The position numbers and the translations under genes were made by a program. The notes under the pieces are model-generated. The model had not been told where the DNA came from, made no database searches, and saw nothing but the letters and a program-made list of their open reading frames with translations. From positions 1 through 48,867 of the forward strand of contig CANRZW010000027.1 of assembly GCA_947644545.1 (NCBI GenBank): a stretch of 48,867 bases of DNA, read 5' to 3'. Origin of the DNA: an uncultured Lachnospiraceae bacterium (GTDB taxonomy: Bacteria; Bacillota; Clostridia; Lachnospirales; Lachnospiraceae). Below, in pieces: positions 1-8,277 of this stretch (position 1 is the first letter of the stretch; each line of letters begins with the position of its first letter).

Positions 1-2
1 GT

Positions 3-282
3 GGCATTATATGGAATAATTATTTGGCTGAATATATATCGGTCACTACACTAGTACTACGACGGAAAACGGGTCTTAAGAAAATGATGATCAGCCTGCA
101 GGGTTGGCAAATGTCTGTTTTTGTTTTTAAAGAAGGGCAAAAATGATATTACTAAAGTAATTGTACGATATAAGACTGCACAAGGATGGGAGAGCAGCTC
201 TGGTAAAGGACAAGATGGTGATAAATCTGTTGTATTTTATGGAGGGAATTTGTATAATATAATCAAAGAAAAGAGGAAATAG
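3..282 (+). pseudogene. Frameshifted 3' remnant of an unknown gene
   Basis: Two open stretches join to make a plausible protein tail. One frame runs open from base 3 and stops at 144-146. A second frame is open from base 91 to the TAG at 280-282. A shift near the A-run at 139-143 would fuse them so that FKEGQK continues into DITKVIVRYKTAQGW. The tail has no recognised domain. It ends 3 bases before the Rpn start codon, so the two genes may once have been an operon. The 5' part lies outside the window, so a decayed gene, a programmed shift or a sequencing error cannot be told apart. Confidence 0.35.
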
Positions 283-285
283 AAG

Positions 286-1116
286 ATGGAAAACCAGACA
301 GAACTTAATACAATATGGGAATCATTAGGGATATCGAATGATTTCATGTTCAGCAAGATAATGCAGGATGCGGAACTGTGCAAAGAACTGTTGCAGAGAA
401 TACTGCCGGAGTTGGAAATTGACCATATAGAATATCCGGAAGCGCAGAAGAGTATCAGGCTTGATGTGGACGCGAAAAGCGTCAGACTGGATGTCTATGT
501 GCGGGATGGGAAAGGTTCTATTTACGATATTGAAATGCAGGTGGTGGATACAAAAGAGCTGCCCAAACGGAGCCGGTACTACCAGAGCATGATAGACCTG
601 CAGCTAATTGACAAAGGGGAGTATTATAAGAAATTAAAGCCGAGTTATATCATCTTTATCTGCCTGTTTGACTTGTTTGATAAAGGAAGGCATATCTATA
701 CATTTGAGAATATCTGTAAAGAGGATAACAGTGTTTTCCTGAAAGACGGGGCAGTAAAAATTTTCTTGAATGCCGACAGCGGCCAAGATGATGTCAGTCA
801 AGAGTTAAAGGCCTTTCTTGATTATGTAGCTGGAAAAGAGTCGGCGGATGATTTTGTACAAAGACTGGAAGAGGCAGTAGAACAGGCAAGAAAGAACCGG
901 GAATGGAGGCATGAGTATATGACGTTATTGATGAGGGATCAGGAAAATATAGAAAAAGGAATAGAAAAAGGAATAGAGAAAGGTAAAATATATGGGGCGA
1001 TATCCATGTGCCATGATCTGGGGTTGAGTGGAGATGAAATTTTAGAGAAGCTGCAGATAAAGTTTCATTTGTCACATGAAGAAGCGGAGCAATATGTGTT
1101 GGATTCTGGTATATAG
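286..1116 (+). CDS. Rpn family recombination-promoting nuclease / PD-(D/E)XK transposase-like protein
   Basis: The 276-residue protein has the N-terminal pattern of the Rpn/PDDEXK nuclease family: 'GISNDFMFSKIMQD' followed by a nuclease core in which an acidic 'VRLDVYV' strand precedes 'YDIEMQV' (the E-x-Q part of the PD-(D/E)XK site, about residues 68-86). The family is linked to RecA-independent recombination and often occurs in many copies per genome. The C-terminal part carries a 4-residue repeat (GIEK, three times, about residues 222-233) encoded by a 12-bp direct repeat, a typical site of copy-number change in this family. An AG-rich ribosome binding site precedes ATG 286. It is probably an accessory gene; its cellular role is unknown. 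Confidence 0.85.
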   Translation: MENQTELNTIWESLGISNDFMFSKIMQDAELCKELLQRILPELEIDHIEYPEAQKSIRLDVDAKSVRLDVYVRDGKGSIYDIEMQVVDTKELPKRSRYYQSMIDLQLIDKGEYYKKLKPSYIIFICLFDLFDKGRHIYTFENICKEDNSVFLKDGAVKIFLNADSGQDDVSQELKAFLDYVAGKESADDFVQRLEEAVEQARKNREWRHEYMTLLMRDQENIEKGIEKGIEKGKIYGAISMCHDLGLSGDEILEKLQIKFHLSHEEAEQYVLDSGI

Positions 1117-1696
1117 TGCAGGAGACATGATTATATGACATGATTTAGGATGATGGCGCTGTAAAAGTGTTATAGATGCTGTTGGCAGACAGTATGACAA
1201 AATGTAGGATAAGAGAGTATTCTGGCAGAACAGAGTATTCTCTTTTTATTTTGCCCATTTTGCATGGTGGAGCAGCAATGGACAATAGCAAGAAGAACAT
1301 AGTGCAGGGCTTAATGAAAAAATAGTGATTTTGTGTCAATGATGCGTGTCAGCGCAGGCGCAAGCCCTTGTCATTGATACAGAAGCCCCACTTTGAGTAT
1401 CATGAGGCATAGCAAAAGGTAAGCGGATTCTATGTGTGCATTGGTGGATCTCAAATGAATATCGATGGCTCCCTGCGCGTGAAATATGCAAGGGTTTCAT
1501 GACTGCGTGTCACTGCTGCAGGAGATGGATAAGCTGGAAAAAATAAGATTGATTGGTTAGCTTCCACTTTTAAATTACATATGCTATTAGAAGGGGCATG
1601 AACCAGTCATGGTAAGCTGTTATTCCAATTTACTACTTCAAATCTACTTCAAGTTTAGTTCAAATCCACAAAAATATGAGGTGTTATGAAAAAGAT
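1117..1696. other. AT-rich non-coding stretch between the Rpn gene and the clpB promoters
   Basis: No convincing gene is visible on either strand; the short open frames lack ribosome binding sites and recognisable products. A near-perfect inverted repeat pairs GTGTCAATGA (1333-1342) with TCATTGATAC (1371-1380), with one mismatch over 10 bp and a 28-nt loop. It might be a weak terminator or a remnant of mobile DNA. Composition resembles decayed accessory DNA. Confidence 0.4.
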
Positions 1697-1777
1697 TTGA
1701 GAAGTTTTTGAATTTTTTATAATAGCTAAAACGCCCTAAAAATAAAAGTTTGAGAAGCTTTAGGAAAATTTTATAAT
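1697..1777 (+). promoter_or_regulatory. Twin SigA-type promoters of clpB
   Basis: Two similar promoter-like units lie in tandem. The upstream unit is TTGAGA (1697-1702), 15 nt, TATAAT (1718-1723). The downstream unit is TTGAGA (1750-1755), 16 nt, TATAAT (1772-1777). They share the TTTGAGAAG start and the TATAAT end and look like an old 53-bp duplication. Only the downstream unit is directly followed by the CIRCE operator. Confidence 0.6.
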
Positions 1778-1781
1778 TCGA

Positions 1782-1808
1782 TTAGCACTCACCTATTGAC
1801 AGTGCTAA
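1782..1808 (+). promoter_or_regulatory. CIRCE operator (HrcA binding site) upstream of clpB
   Basis: TTAGCACTC (1782-1790), a 9-nt spacer, and CAGTGCTAA (1800-1808) match the CIRCE consensus TTAGCACTC-N9-GAGTGCTAA with one mismatch in the right arm. CIRCE binds the heat-shock repressor HrcA. The element starts 4 bases after the downstream -10 box, so repressor binding would block initiation there. The clpB gene is therefore very likely heat induced through HrcA. Confidence 0.88.
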
Positions 1809-1929
1809 CAATTCAGTGTATTGTGATAGTGCTAGTAGAACAAATAATAAGTACAAATGTTATGGAATAAATAACAAGTAATTACAGGATACTGGTATGA
1901 TTCACTGATATCCTTAAAGGAGGGAGAAT

Positions 1930-4515
1930 ATGAATCTGACAAAATTTACCCGGAAATCCATGCAGGCAGTGCAGCAGTGTGAGAAGTTGGCCTATGAATA
2001 TGGAAATCAGGAGATTGAACAAGAACATCTGTTATATAGCCTGCTCACCATCGAAGACAGCCTGATCCTGAAACTGATCGAGAAGATGGAAATACAAAAG
2101 GATTACTTCACGAATCGTGTGGAACAGGGGATTCGCAAGAGGACGAAGGTACAGGGCGGGCAGATCTACATCGGACAGGATCTGAACAAGGTGTTGATTG
2201 GTGCGGAGGAGGAAGCCAGGGCGCTGGGCGATGAGTATGTTTCTGTGGAACACCTGTTTTTGGCTATGATCAGGCATCCGAACAGAGAGAGTAAGGAGAT
2301 CTTTCGGGAGTTCGGTATCACGAGGGAACGGTTTCTGCAGGTATTATCCACAGTGCGCGGTAACCAGAGAGTTACCTCGGATAATCCGGAAGCAACCTAT
2401 GATACGCTGGAGAAATATGGGCAGGATCTGGTGGAGCGGGCCGGAAAGCAGAAGCTTGATCCTGTCATTGGCAGAGACAATGAGATCCGCAATGTGATCC
2501 GTATCCTTTCCAGGAAAACGAAGAACAATCCGGTGCTGATCGGAGAACCTGGCGTCGGTAAGACGGCGGTTGCAGAAGGCCTGGCTCAACGTATCGTTCG
2601 AGGTGACGTACCGGAAGGGCTGAAAGACAAAAAAATATTTTCACTGGATATGGGTGCACTGGTAGCGGGAGCGAAATACCGTGGAGAGTTTGAGGAACGA
2701 CTGAAAGCAGTACTGGATGATGTGAAGAACAGTGATGGACAGATTATCCTTTTTATCGATGAACTGCATACGATTGTGGGGGCTGGCAAGACGGACGGCG
2801 CCATGGATGCCGGCAACATGTTGAAGCCCATGCTGGCAAGAGGTGAGCTGCATTGTATAGGCGCCACCACGCTGGATGAGTATCGCCAGTATATCGAGAA
2901 GGACGCTGCGTTGGAGAGGCGTTTTCAGCCGGTCATGGTAGAAGAACCGACAGTGGAGGACACAATTTCCATTCTACGTGGATTAAAGGAGCGTTATGAG
3001 GTCTTCCATGGCGTGAAGATCATGGACAATGCCCTGGTCAGTGCGGCGGTGCTGTCAAATCGTTATATTTCTGACCGTTTCCTGCCGGATAAGGCGATTG
3101 ATTTGGTGGATGAGGCCTGTGCCCTGATCAAGACAGAGCTGGATTCCATGCCAACGGAGCTGGATGAACTGCAGCGAAGGGTGATGCAGCTGGAGATTGA
3201 GGAGACGGCATTAAAGAAAGAAGAAGACACTCTGAGCAAAGAACGGCTTGCCAACTTGCAGAGGGAGCTTGCAGAGTTAAAAGAAGAACTGAAAAACCGC
3301 ATGGCACAGTGGGAAAACGAGAAAACTTCCGTAGAGAAACTGTCAAAAATGCGTGAGGAGATTGATGAGATCAACAATCAGATCCAGATAGCGCAGCGTG
3401 AGGGGGATTATGAGAAGGCGGCCGAGCTCAGTTATGGAAGACTGCCTGCTCTTCGACAGCAGCTGGAGATTGAAGAAGAACAGGTGAGATGTAAAGACCT
3501 TTCGCTGGTGCATGAGAGCGTGTCCGATGATGAGATTGCACGGATTATTTCCCGTTGGACAGGGATACCGATCTCCAAGCTGACTGAGAGTGAGCGGAAC
3601 AAGACGCTGCATCTGGATGATGAATTGCATAAACGTGTGATCGGGCAGGATGAAGGCGTAACAAAGGTAACAGATGCTATTATTAGATCCAAGGCTGGTA
3701 TTAAAGATCCTACCAAGCCGATCGGTTCTTTCCTGTTTCTTGGGCCTACCGGTGTAGGAAAGACGGAGCTTGCCAAAGCGCTGGCAGCGTCTATGTTTGA
3801 CGACGAGACTAATATGGTGCGTATCGATATGAGTGAGTATATGGAGAAGTATTCGGTATCCAGACTGATCGGGGCGCCTCCCGGATATGTCGGCTATGAG
3901 GAGGGGGGACAGCTGACCGAAGCCGTCAGGAGGAAACCATACTCGGTGGTACTTTTTGATGAGATAGAAAAAGCGCATCCGGATGTATTTAATGTGCTGC
4001 TACAGGTGTTGGATGACGGCCGCATCACAGATTCTCAGGGAAGAACGGTTGACTTTAAGAATACTATCCTGATCATGACTTCCAATATCGGAGCAAATTA
4101 TCTGCTGGACGGTATCGATGCACAGGGAGGAATCAGGGAGGAGGCGGAACAGATGGTTATGAATGATCTGCGGAACCATTTCCGGCCGGAATTCCTCAAT
4201 AGACTGGATGAAACAATTCTCTTCAAGCCACTGACGAAGGAGAATATCGGCGGAATTATTCGGCTGATCGTAGAAGACCTGAACAGGCGTCTTGCGGACA
4301 AAGAGCTGCACATTGAGCTGACACCGGAGGCGGAACATTTTATTGTGGAGAATGCGTACGATCCGGTTTATGGTGCGCGGCCATTGAAGCGCTATATTCA
4401 GAAGTATGTGGAGACACTGTCAGCAAAGCTGATTCTTGCAGACCAGGTGAGCAGTAAGGATACAATATTGATCGTTATGGAAAATGGCGCACTGTCTGCA
4501 AAACGGAAAGTATAG
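1930..4515 (+). CDS. clpB: ATP-dependent disaggregase ClpB
   Basis: The 861-residue protein is a full-length Hsp100 disaggregase that rescues aggregated proteins with DnaK in the cytoplasm. Domains in order are a double Clp N repeat (about 1-145), AAA1 with Walker A GEPGVGKT (205-212) and Walker B ILFIDELH, a long coiled-coil M domain (about 400-525), and AAA2 with Walker A GPTGVGKT (605-612), Walker [11 protein letters not shown] and sensor-2 GARPLKR near the C-terminus. The M domain identifies ClpB. No ClpP-binding loop was recognised. An AGGAGGG ribosome binding site fixes the ATG at 1930. It appears monocistronic, with a hairpin terminator downstream and CIRCE control upstream. Confidence 0.97.
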   Translation: MNLTKFTRKSMQAVQQCEKLAYEYGNQEIEQEHLLYSLLTIEDSLILKLIEKMEIQKDYFTNRVEQGIRKRTKVQGGQIYIGQDLNKVLIGAEEEARALGDEYVSVEHLFLAMIRHPNRESKEIFREFGITRERFLQVLSTVRGNQRVTSDNPEATYDTLEKYGQDLVERAGKQKLDPVIGRDNEIRNVIRILSRKTKNNPVLIGEPGVGKTAVAEGLAQRIVRGDVPEGLKDKKIFSLDMGALVAGAKYRGEFEERLKAVLDDVKNSDGQIILFIDELHTIVGAGKTDGAMDAGNMLKPMLARGELHCIGATTLDEYRQYIEKDAALERRFQPVMVEEPTVEDTISILRGLKERYEVFHGVKIMDNALVSAAVLSNRYISDRFLPDKAIDLVDEACALIKTELDSMPTELDELQRRVMQLEIEETALKKEEDTLSKERLANLQRELAELKEELKNRMAQWENEKTSVEKLSKMREEIDEINNQIQIAQREGDYEKAAELSYGRLPALRQQLEIEEEQVRCKDLSLVHESVSDDEIARIISRWTGIPISKLTESERNKTLHLDDELHKRVIGQDEGVTKVTDAIIRSKAGIKDPTKPIGSFLFLGPTGVGKTELAKALAASMFDDETNMVRIDMSEYMEKYSVSRLIGAPPGYVGYEEGGQLTEAVRRKPYSVVLFDEIEKAHPDVFNVLLQVLDDGRITDSQGRTVDFKNTILIMTSNIGANYLLDGIDAQGGIREEAEQMVMNDLRNHFRPEFLNRLDETILFKPLTKENIGGIIRLIVEDLNRRLADKELHIELTPEAEHFIVENAYDPVYGARPLKRYIQKYVETLSAKLILADQVSSKDTILIVMENGALSAKRKV

Positions 4516-4554
4516 GCAATAACAGGGACAATGAAATAGAATAGCGAATGTAAT

Positions 4555-4598
4555 AGAAGGAGTCTTCCTGAAATATCTTATTTCAGGAAGCTCCTTCT
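4555..4598 (+). terminator. Hairpin terminator after clpB
   Basis: A 20-nt left arm (4555-4574) pairs with 4580-4598 around a short loop. The stem is CTTCCTGAAAT against ATTTCAGGAAG, extended by AGAAGGAG against CTCCTTCT, with one unpaired T. The T tract after it is weak (TATGTTTAAT), but the stem is very stable and sits 40 bp after the clpB stop. Confidence 0.7.
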
Positions 4599-4619
4599 AT
4601 GTTTAATATCGCCATTGGG

Positions 4620-4723
4620 TGCTATGTTATTGGATGCTATGGCATTGCATGTTATGCTATTACATGTTGTGTTGTTGGATGTTATGTTATTAGATGTTAT
4701 GTATTAAGTGTTATGAAATATGT
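4620..4723. repeat. Degenerate 15-bp tandem repeat, about 7 units
   Basis: Seven successive units follow a TGTTATGTTATTGGA theme at 4620, 4635, 4650, 4665, 4680, 4695 (14 bp) and 4709. The TG-TATG core is kept while the unit ends vary (GGA, GCA, ACA, GGA, AGA). The array lies between the clpB terminator and the S66 peptidase promoter. It is not in a supported reading frame. Function is unknown. Confidence 0.8.
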
Positions 4724-4814
4724 TTAGTAAATCTGATATGGAGTAAGCATCGATTGTGTGTTAGAATATGGAATAGGCTTACCGAATAGAACACCTGTAT
4801 TTTATGATGATTTT

Positions 4815-4843
4815 TTGAAGGCAATCATGCAAAATCATAGAAT
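4815..4843 (+). promoter_or_regulatory. Promoter of the S66 peptidase gene
   Basis: TTGAAG (4815-4820), a 17-nt spacer and TAGAAT (4838-4843) form a good SigA-type promoter about 60 bp before the start codon at 4902. Confidence 0.6.
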
Positions 4844-4901
4844 ATATTAAATCTTTATTTAAGTAATGCATGATTGAAACCACAAAAAGGAGGAAATTGG
4901 A

Positions 4902-6065
4902 ATGAAATATCCAAAATTTTTGCAGGAAAAAGGAACCATTGCATTTGTAGCGCCATCCTTTGGGTGCGCGATCGAACCCTATAAAAGCGGGTTCGAAAGA
5001 GCCCAGGAGAAGTGGCGGAAACAGGGATATTCTCTGGAGTTTGGACCAAACTGTTATGCGGCAGACGGTGTGGGGATCAGTAGTAAGCCGGAGCGCTGCG
5101 GCGAAGAACTGACGGAATATTACTGTAACACAACAAGTGATTGCATAATTTCCTGCGGCGGCGGGGAATTAATGTGTGAAATCTTGGATTATGTAAACTT
5201 TGACAAGATAAAGAATGCGGATCCGAAATGGTATATGGGGTATTCGGATAATACAAATATGACGTTTCTTCTGACAACCTTGTGCGATACAGCTGCTATT
5301 TATGGGCCATGTGCCGCCGCTTTCGGCATGGAACCGCGCCATTCATCTCTGGAAGACGCCATGAGGCTTCTTACGGGGCAGAAATTGACCATGCAGGGAT
5401 ATGATAAATGGGAGCGGGAATCATTAAAGGATGAGGAACATCCTTACGAACCTTATAATCTCACAGAAACGTCTGTTATAAAATATATTCTGCCGGACGG
5501 AACAACCAATATAGAAAGCCTTACAGGGATCCGGGAGACAAACACATGTGATATAATGTTTGAATCGAATAGAGTTGATGAGATAGTCCATAATAGTTGC
5601 AATTCTGCAGAAGAAAAACAAGTGTGTGAAACAAATGTTATTGATTTTAAGGGAAGACTGTTAGGCGGCTGTATGGACTGTCTGATTAACCTGACCGGTA
5701 CGAAGTACGATAGGGTTACGGAATTTGTCGAGCGTTATAAGGAAGATGGTATTCTGTGGTTCCTGGAAGCCTGTGACTTGAATCTGATGAGCATTCGGCG
5801 GGCTATGTGGCAGATGGAACATGCCGGATGGTTCCGTTATTGTAAAGGTTTTCTGATCGGCAGGCCCAGGCTTGGTATGAATGGAGATGAATTTGGTATC
5901 GACCGTTATCAGGCGGTTTACGAGATGCTTCGTCAATATGGCGTGCCGGTGATGATGGATTTGGACATCGGTCATATGCCGCCTATGATGCCATTGATTT
6001 GCGGCAGTATGGCCAGAGTTGTCAGTGATGGCATGACTTACAGGGTGGAGATGGAATTGCGCTAG
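4902..6065 (+). CDS. S66 family peptidase (LD-carboxypeptidase / MccF-like)
   Basis: The 387-residue protein carries the S66 serine peptidase signature. The nucleophile is Ser115 in GYSDNTN, and the other likely triad members are Glu289 (EACDLNLMSIRR) and His358 (DIGHMPPMMPL). S66 enzymes cleave L,D bonds in cytoplasmic murein tetrapeptides (LdcA) or inactivate microcin C-type peptide adenylates (MccF). No signal peptide is visible, so the protein should be cytoplasmic. It has a strong AGGAGG ribosome binding site and its own promoter. The length exceeds the roughly 300 residues of LdcA, because of extra sequence around residues 170-250. This favours an MccF-like branch, but the substrate cannot be fixed. 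Confidence 0.88.
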   Translation: MKYPKFLQEKGTIAFVAPSFGCAIEPYKSGFERAQEKWRKQGYSLEFGPNCYAADGVGISSKPERCGEELTEYYCNTTSDCIISCGGGELMCEILDYVNFDKIKNADPKWYMGYSDNTNMTFLLTTLCDTAAIYGPCAAAFGMEPRHSSLEDAMRLLTGQKLTMQGYDKWERESLKDEEHPYEPYNLTETSVIKYILPDGTTNIESLTGIRETNTCDIMFESNRVDEIVHNSCNSAEEKQVCETNVIDFKGRLLGGCMDCLINLTGTKYDRVTEFVERYKEDGILWFLEACDLNLMSIRRAMWQMEHAGWFRYCKGFLIGRPRLGMNGDEFGIDRYQAVYEMLRQYGVPVMMDLDIGHMPPMMPLICGSMARVVSDGMTYRVEMELR

Positions 6066-6137
6066 AATTGCCACCCTTGTAATTGTGTGACCATTGAGAA
6101 ATTATATGTGTTATTTGTTGAAGAAAGGACGAATGTT

Positions 6138-6311
6138 ATGATACCAAAAGACCCTGTTATGTTATTGAGCTTTATCAATTTGAAATTGCGGGATTACTAC
6201 GGAAACCTGGATGGACTCTGTGAAGATCTGGAACTTGATCGGAAAGAACTTGAAAATAAGCTGGCTGGCATTGATTATCATTATGACAGCGAAAAAAATC
6301 AGTTTATATGA
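6138..6311 (+). CDS. DUF4250 family small protein
   Basis: The 57-residue protein begins IPKDPVMLLSFINLKLRDYY and is almost all one DUF4250 domain, a small acidic family common in Clostridia and without known function. ATG 6138 is preferred over the upstream GTG at 6087 because AAAGGA (6124-6129) lies 8 nt before it and the family normally starts at this MxPKDP motif. It follows the S66 gene by about 70 bp and may be cotranscribed with it. Confidence 0.8.
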   Translation: MIPKDPVMLLSFINLKLRDYYGNLDGLCEDLELDRKELENKLAGIDYHYDSEKNQFI

Positions 6312-6319
6312 GTTAGAAT

Positions 6320-6383
6320 AGTTATAAAGTTATGAAGTTATGAAGTCATAACGTCATAAAACCATAAAATTATAAAATCATTT
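6320..6383. repeat. Degenerate 8-bp tandem repeat, 8 units
   Basis: Eight consecutive 8-bp units read AGTTATAA, AGTTATGA, AGTTATGA, AGTCATAA, CGTCATAA, AACCATAA, AATTATAA, AATCATTT. The array begins 9 bp after the DUF4250 stop and ends about 80 bp before the next gene. It may affect mRNA stability or transcription of the downstream gene, but nothing in the sequence proves this. Confidence 0.75.
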
Positions 6384-6466
6384 ATGTGTAGGCATAACGC
6401 GGTCTATGGTTTTCGATCCTGACATTATATAGATATCGTTATGGAATCACGGGAGACTTAAAAGGA

Positions 6467-8098
6467 ATGGATGGCAGTTCAAAAGAGATAAAAATTACAA
6501 TTGTTACAGATGACGGGAAAACAAATATAGGCTCTGTAGAAGATCAGGAGCGAAACATCACTGTGACACATGATTCTTCGATGACGCTTATGTCAACTCT
6601 GTTGAAGAACGGGCTGATGCAAGGTTCTTTCTGTGGAGGAAGAGGAGATTGCGGAAGATGCCGGGTACAATTCATTCGTGGTGTTATGATACCGACAATG
6701 GTGGAAAGAAGCGTGATGAGTGCAGAAGAGCTACGGCAGGGATATCGCCTGTCATGCATGGCCAGACCGAAAGACGATTGTGTCATCAGGCTGGCCTTTG
6801 CGGAGGAGAAAGAAATCTCGATTATTTCTGAATTGATAGCTGTGCCGGAAAAAAGTGACCAATTAAGTCAACAAAATGTACTGTCAAAAAAGCAAACAAC
6901 ATGTGTTTCTGATACAGGTGTTATAGAAGAGCACGCAGATAGTACAAAAATAGCTGCCGTAACCAAAGCGATGATCGCAGTTGATCTTGGTACCACTACG
7001 ATCGTGATGCAGCTTGTGGAAATTGGTACCGGACGGATCATCGATACATATTGCTCCATGAATCCACAGAGACGTTATGGTTCAGATGTCCTTTCACGAA
7101 TTAAGGCGTCTTGTGACGGACAGCGGGAAGAATTGCAGAAATTGGTGTTATCTGTACTGAAAGTAGGTGTTATGCAATTTGAGAAAAGGGGGATGGATAT
7201 TCAAGCTATGTGTATTGCAGGCAATACCACGATGGAGCATCTCCTTATGGGATACAATGTGTTATCTTTGGGTTGCAGCCCTTTTACACCGGTGGAGATC
7301 GGATTGCAGGTGTTTGAAGATTCGGATTGGGACTTTACGGTATGGATAGCGCCTGGTATTAGTACGTTCGTAGGCGGGGATATCGTAGCAGGATTGTACG
7401 CGCTTGACCTTCTTCCCGACATCAAATCAATAGACTATCATGGTCAATATGAAAATATGGATAAGAGATTTGATGACAATTCAAATAGGGACATGAAGCT
7501 CTTGATTGATCTGGGGACAAACGGAGAGATGGCGATCACAGATGGCAGACGGATGATCGTTACAGCTACGGCAGCGGGTCCGGCTTTTGAGGGAGGTGCT
7601 GATGCAGGGATTGTGGGAAGTGATATGATTGCAAATACTGCGGAATTGTTACAGCGCGGAATTATGGATGAAACGGGATTGTTGGATGAGCCATGGTTTT
7701 CAGAAGGAGTCAGTGTAGGAGAAACGGCAGTAAGGTTATTTCAAAAAGACATCAGAGCTTTGCAGATGGCAAAGGCGGCAGTGCGTGCCGGTGTAGAAAT
7801 TCTGTGGAAGAATATGGGACAGCCTAAGATCGGGCAGGTTTATCTGGCCGGAGGTTTTGGCTATTATCTGAATGTGGAGGCGGCGTTTCGGATTGGATTA
7901 CTGCCCACAGATATGCGCGGAAAAGTAATGGCGGCCGGCAATACGTCTCTGGCCGGTGCATATCGTATCGGTTGTGATTTATTGACTGGAAAGACAGATA
8001 AGGAGAGACTGGAGAAACGGCTGTCATCTATTGAAAGCATTAATCTGGCAGAACAGGAAGGATTTGATACGCTGTATGTGAGGCATATGGATTTTTAA
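6467..8098 (+). CDS. RACo-like ferredoxin/ASKHA protein (DUF4445; corrinoid activation type)
   Basis: The 543-residue protein joins an N-terminal 2Fe-2S ferredoxin domain (C56-x5-C62-x2-C65-x31-C97) to an ASKHA-fold ATPase of the RACo/DUF4445 type. The ATPase motifs are VDLGTTTIVMQL, AGNTTMEHLLMG and LLIDLGTNGEMA. RACo proteins reductively reactivate cobalt in corrinoid proteins of methyltransferase systems, with ATP hydrolysis. No corrinoid protein or methyltransferase lies nearby, so the partner must be elsewhere or the role differs. ATG 6467 has only a modest ribosome binding site (GGGAG 11 nt upstream). Confidence 0.85.
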   Translation: MDGSSKEIKITIVTDDGKTNIGSVEDQERNITVTHDSSMTLMSTLLKNGLMQGSFCGGRGDCGRCRVQFIRGVMIPTMVERSVMSAEELRQGYRLSCMARPKDDCVIRLAFAEEKEISIISELIAVPEKSDQLSQQNVLSKKQTTCVSDTGVIEEHADSTKIAAVTKAMIAVDLGTTTIVMQLVEIGTGRIIDTYCSMNPQRRYGSDVLSRIKASCDGQREELQKLVLSVLKVGVMQFEKRGMDIQAMCIAGNTTMEHLLMGYNVLSLGCSPFTPVEIGLQVFEDSDWDFTVWIAPGISTFVGGDIVAGLYALDLLPDIKSIDYHGQYENMDKRFDDNSNRDMKLLIDLGTNGEMAITDGRRMIVTATAAGPAFEGGADAGIVGSDMIANTAELLQRGIMDETGLLDEPWFSEGVSVGETAVRLFQKDIRALQMAKAAVRAGVEILWKNMGQPKIGQVYLAGGFGYYLNVEAAFRIGLLPTDMRGKVMAAGNTSLAGAYRIGCDLLTGKTDKERLEKRLSSIESINLAEQEGFDTLYVRHMDF

Positions 8099-8236
8099 GG
8101 ATAGATTAAGGTTTCTTCGGTTTTTGTTTAAGATATAAATGGTATCCTTAGTGCAGTTATTACAAAAGTAATATGGAGAAGCCGGAATCCTGATGGGGAA
8201 AGGCGATTAGAAGCCACAGAATTTAGAAAAAAGTAA

Positions 8237-8277
8237 ATACCTGTAAAATTTAGGAGGGGGGGGGGTAAAACAGGTAT
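8237..8277 (+). promoter_or_regulatory. Inverted repeat and G10 tract enclosing the DUF975 ribosome binding site
   Basis: ATACCTGT (8237-8244) is perfectly complementary to ACAGGTAT (8270-8277), which includes the first two bases of the ATG at 8276. The enclosed loop holds AGGA running into ten consecutive Gs (8256-8265), which is the ribosome binding site. A hairpin would mask the start codon. Slippage in the G tract would change ribosome binding site strength and loop size. Confidence 0.6.

Noticed and set aside
1145..1339. 64-residue minus-strand frame in the gap before clpB
   Set aside because: No ribosome binding site, no domain, and low-complexity AT-rich composition.
3343..3978. 211-residue minus-strand frame inside clpB
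   Set aside because: It is antisense to the conserved M domain and AAA2 coding region.
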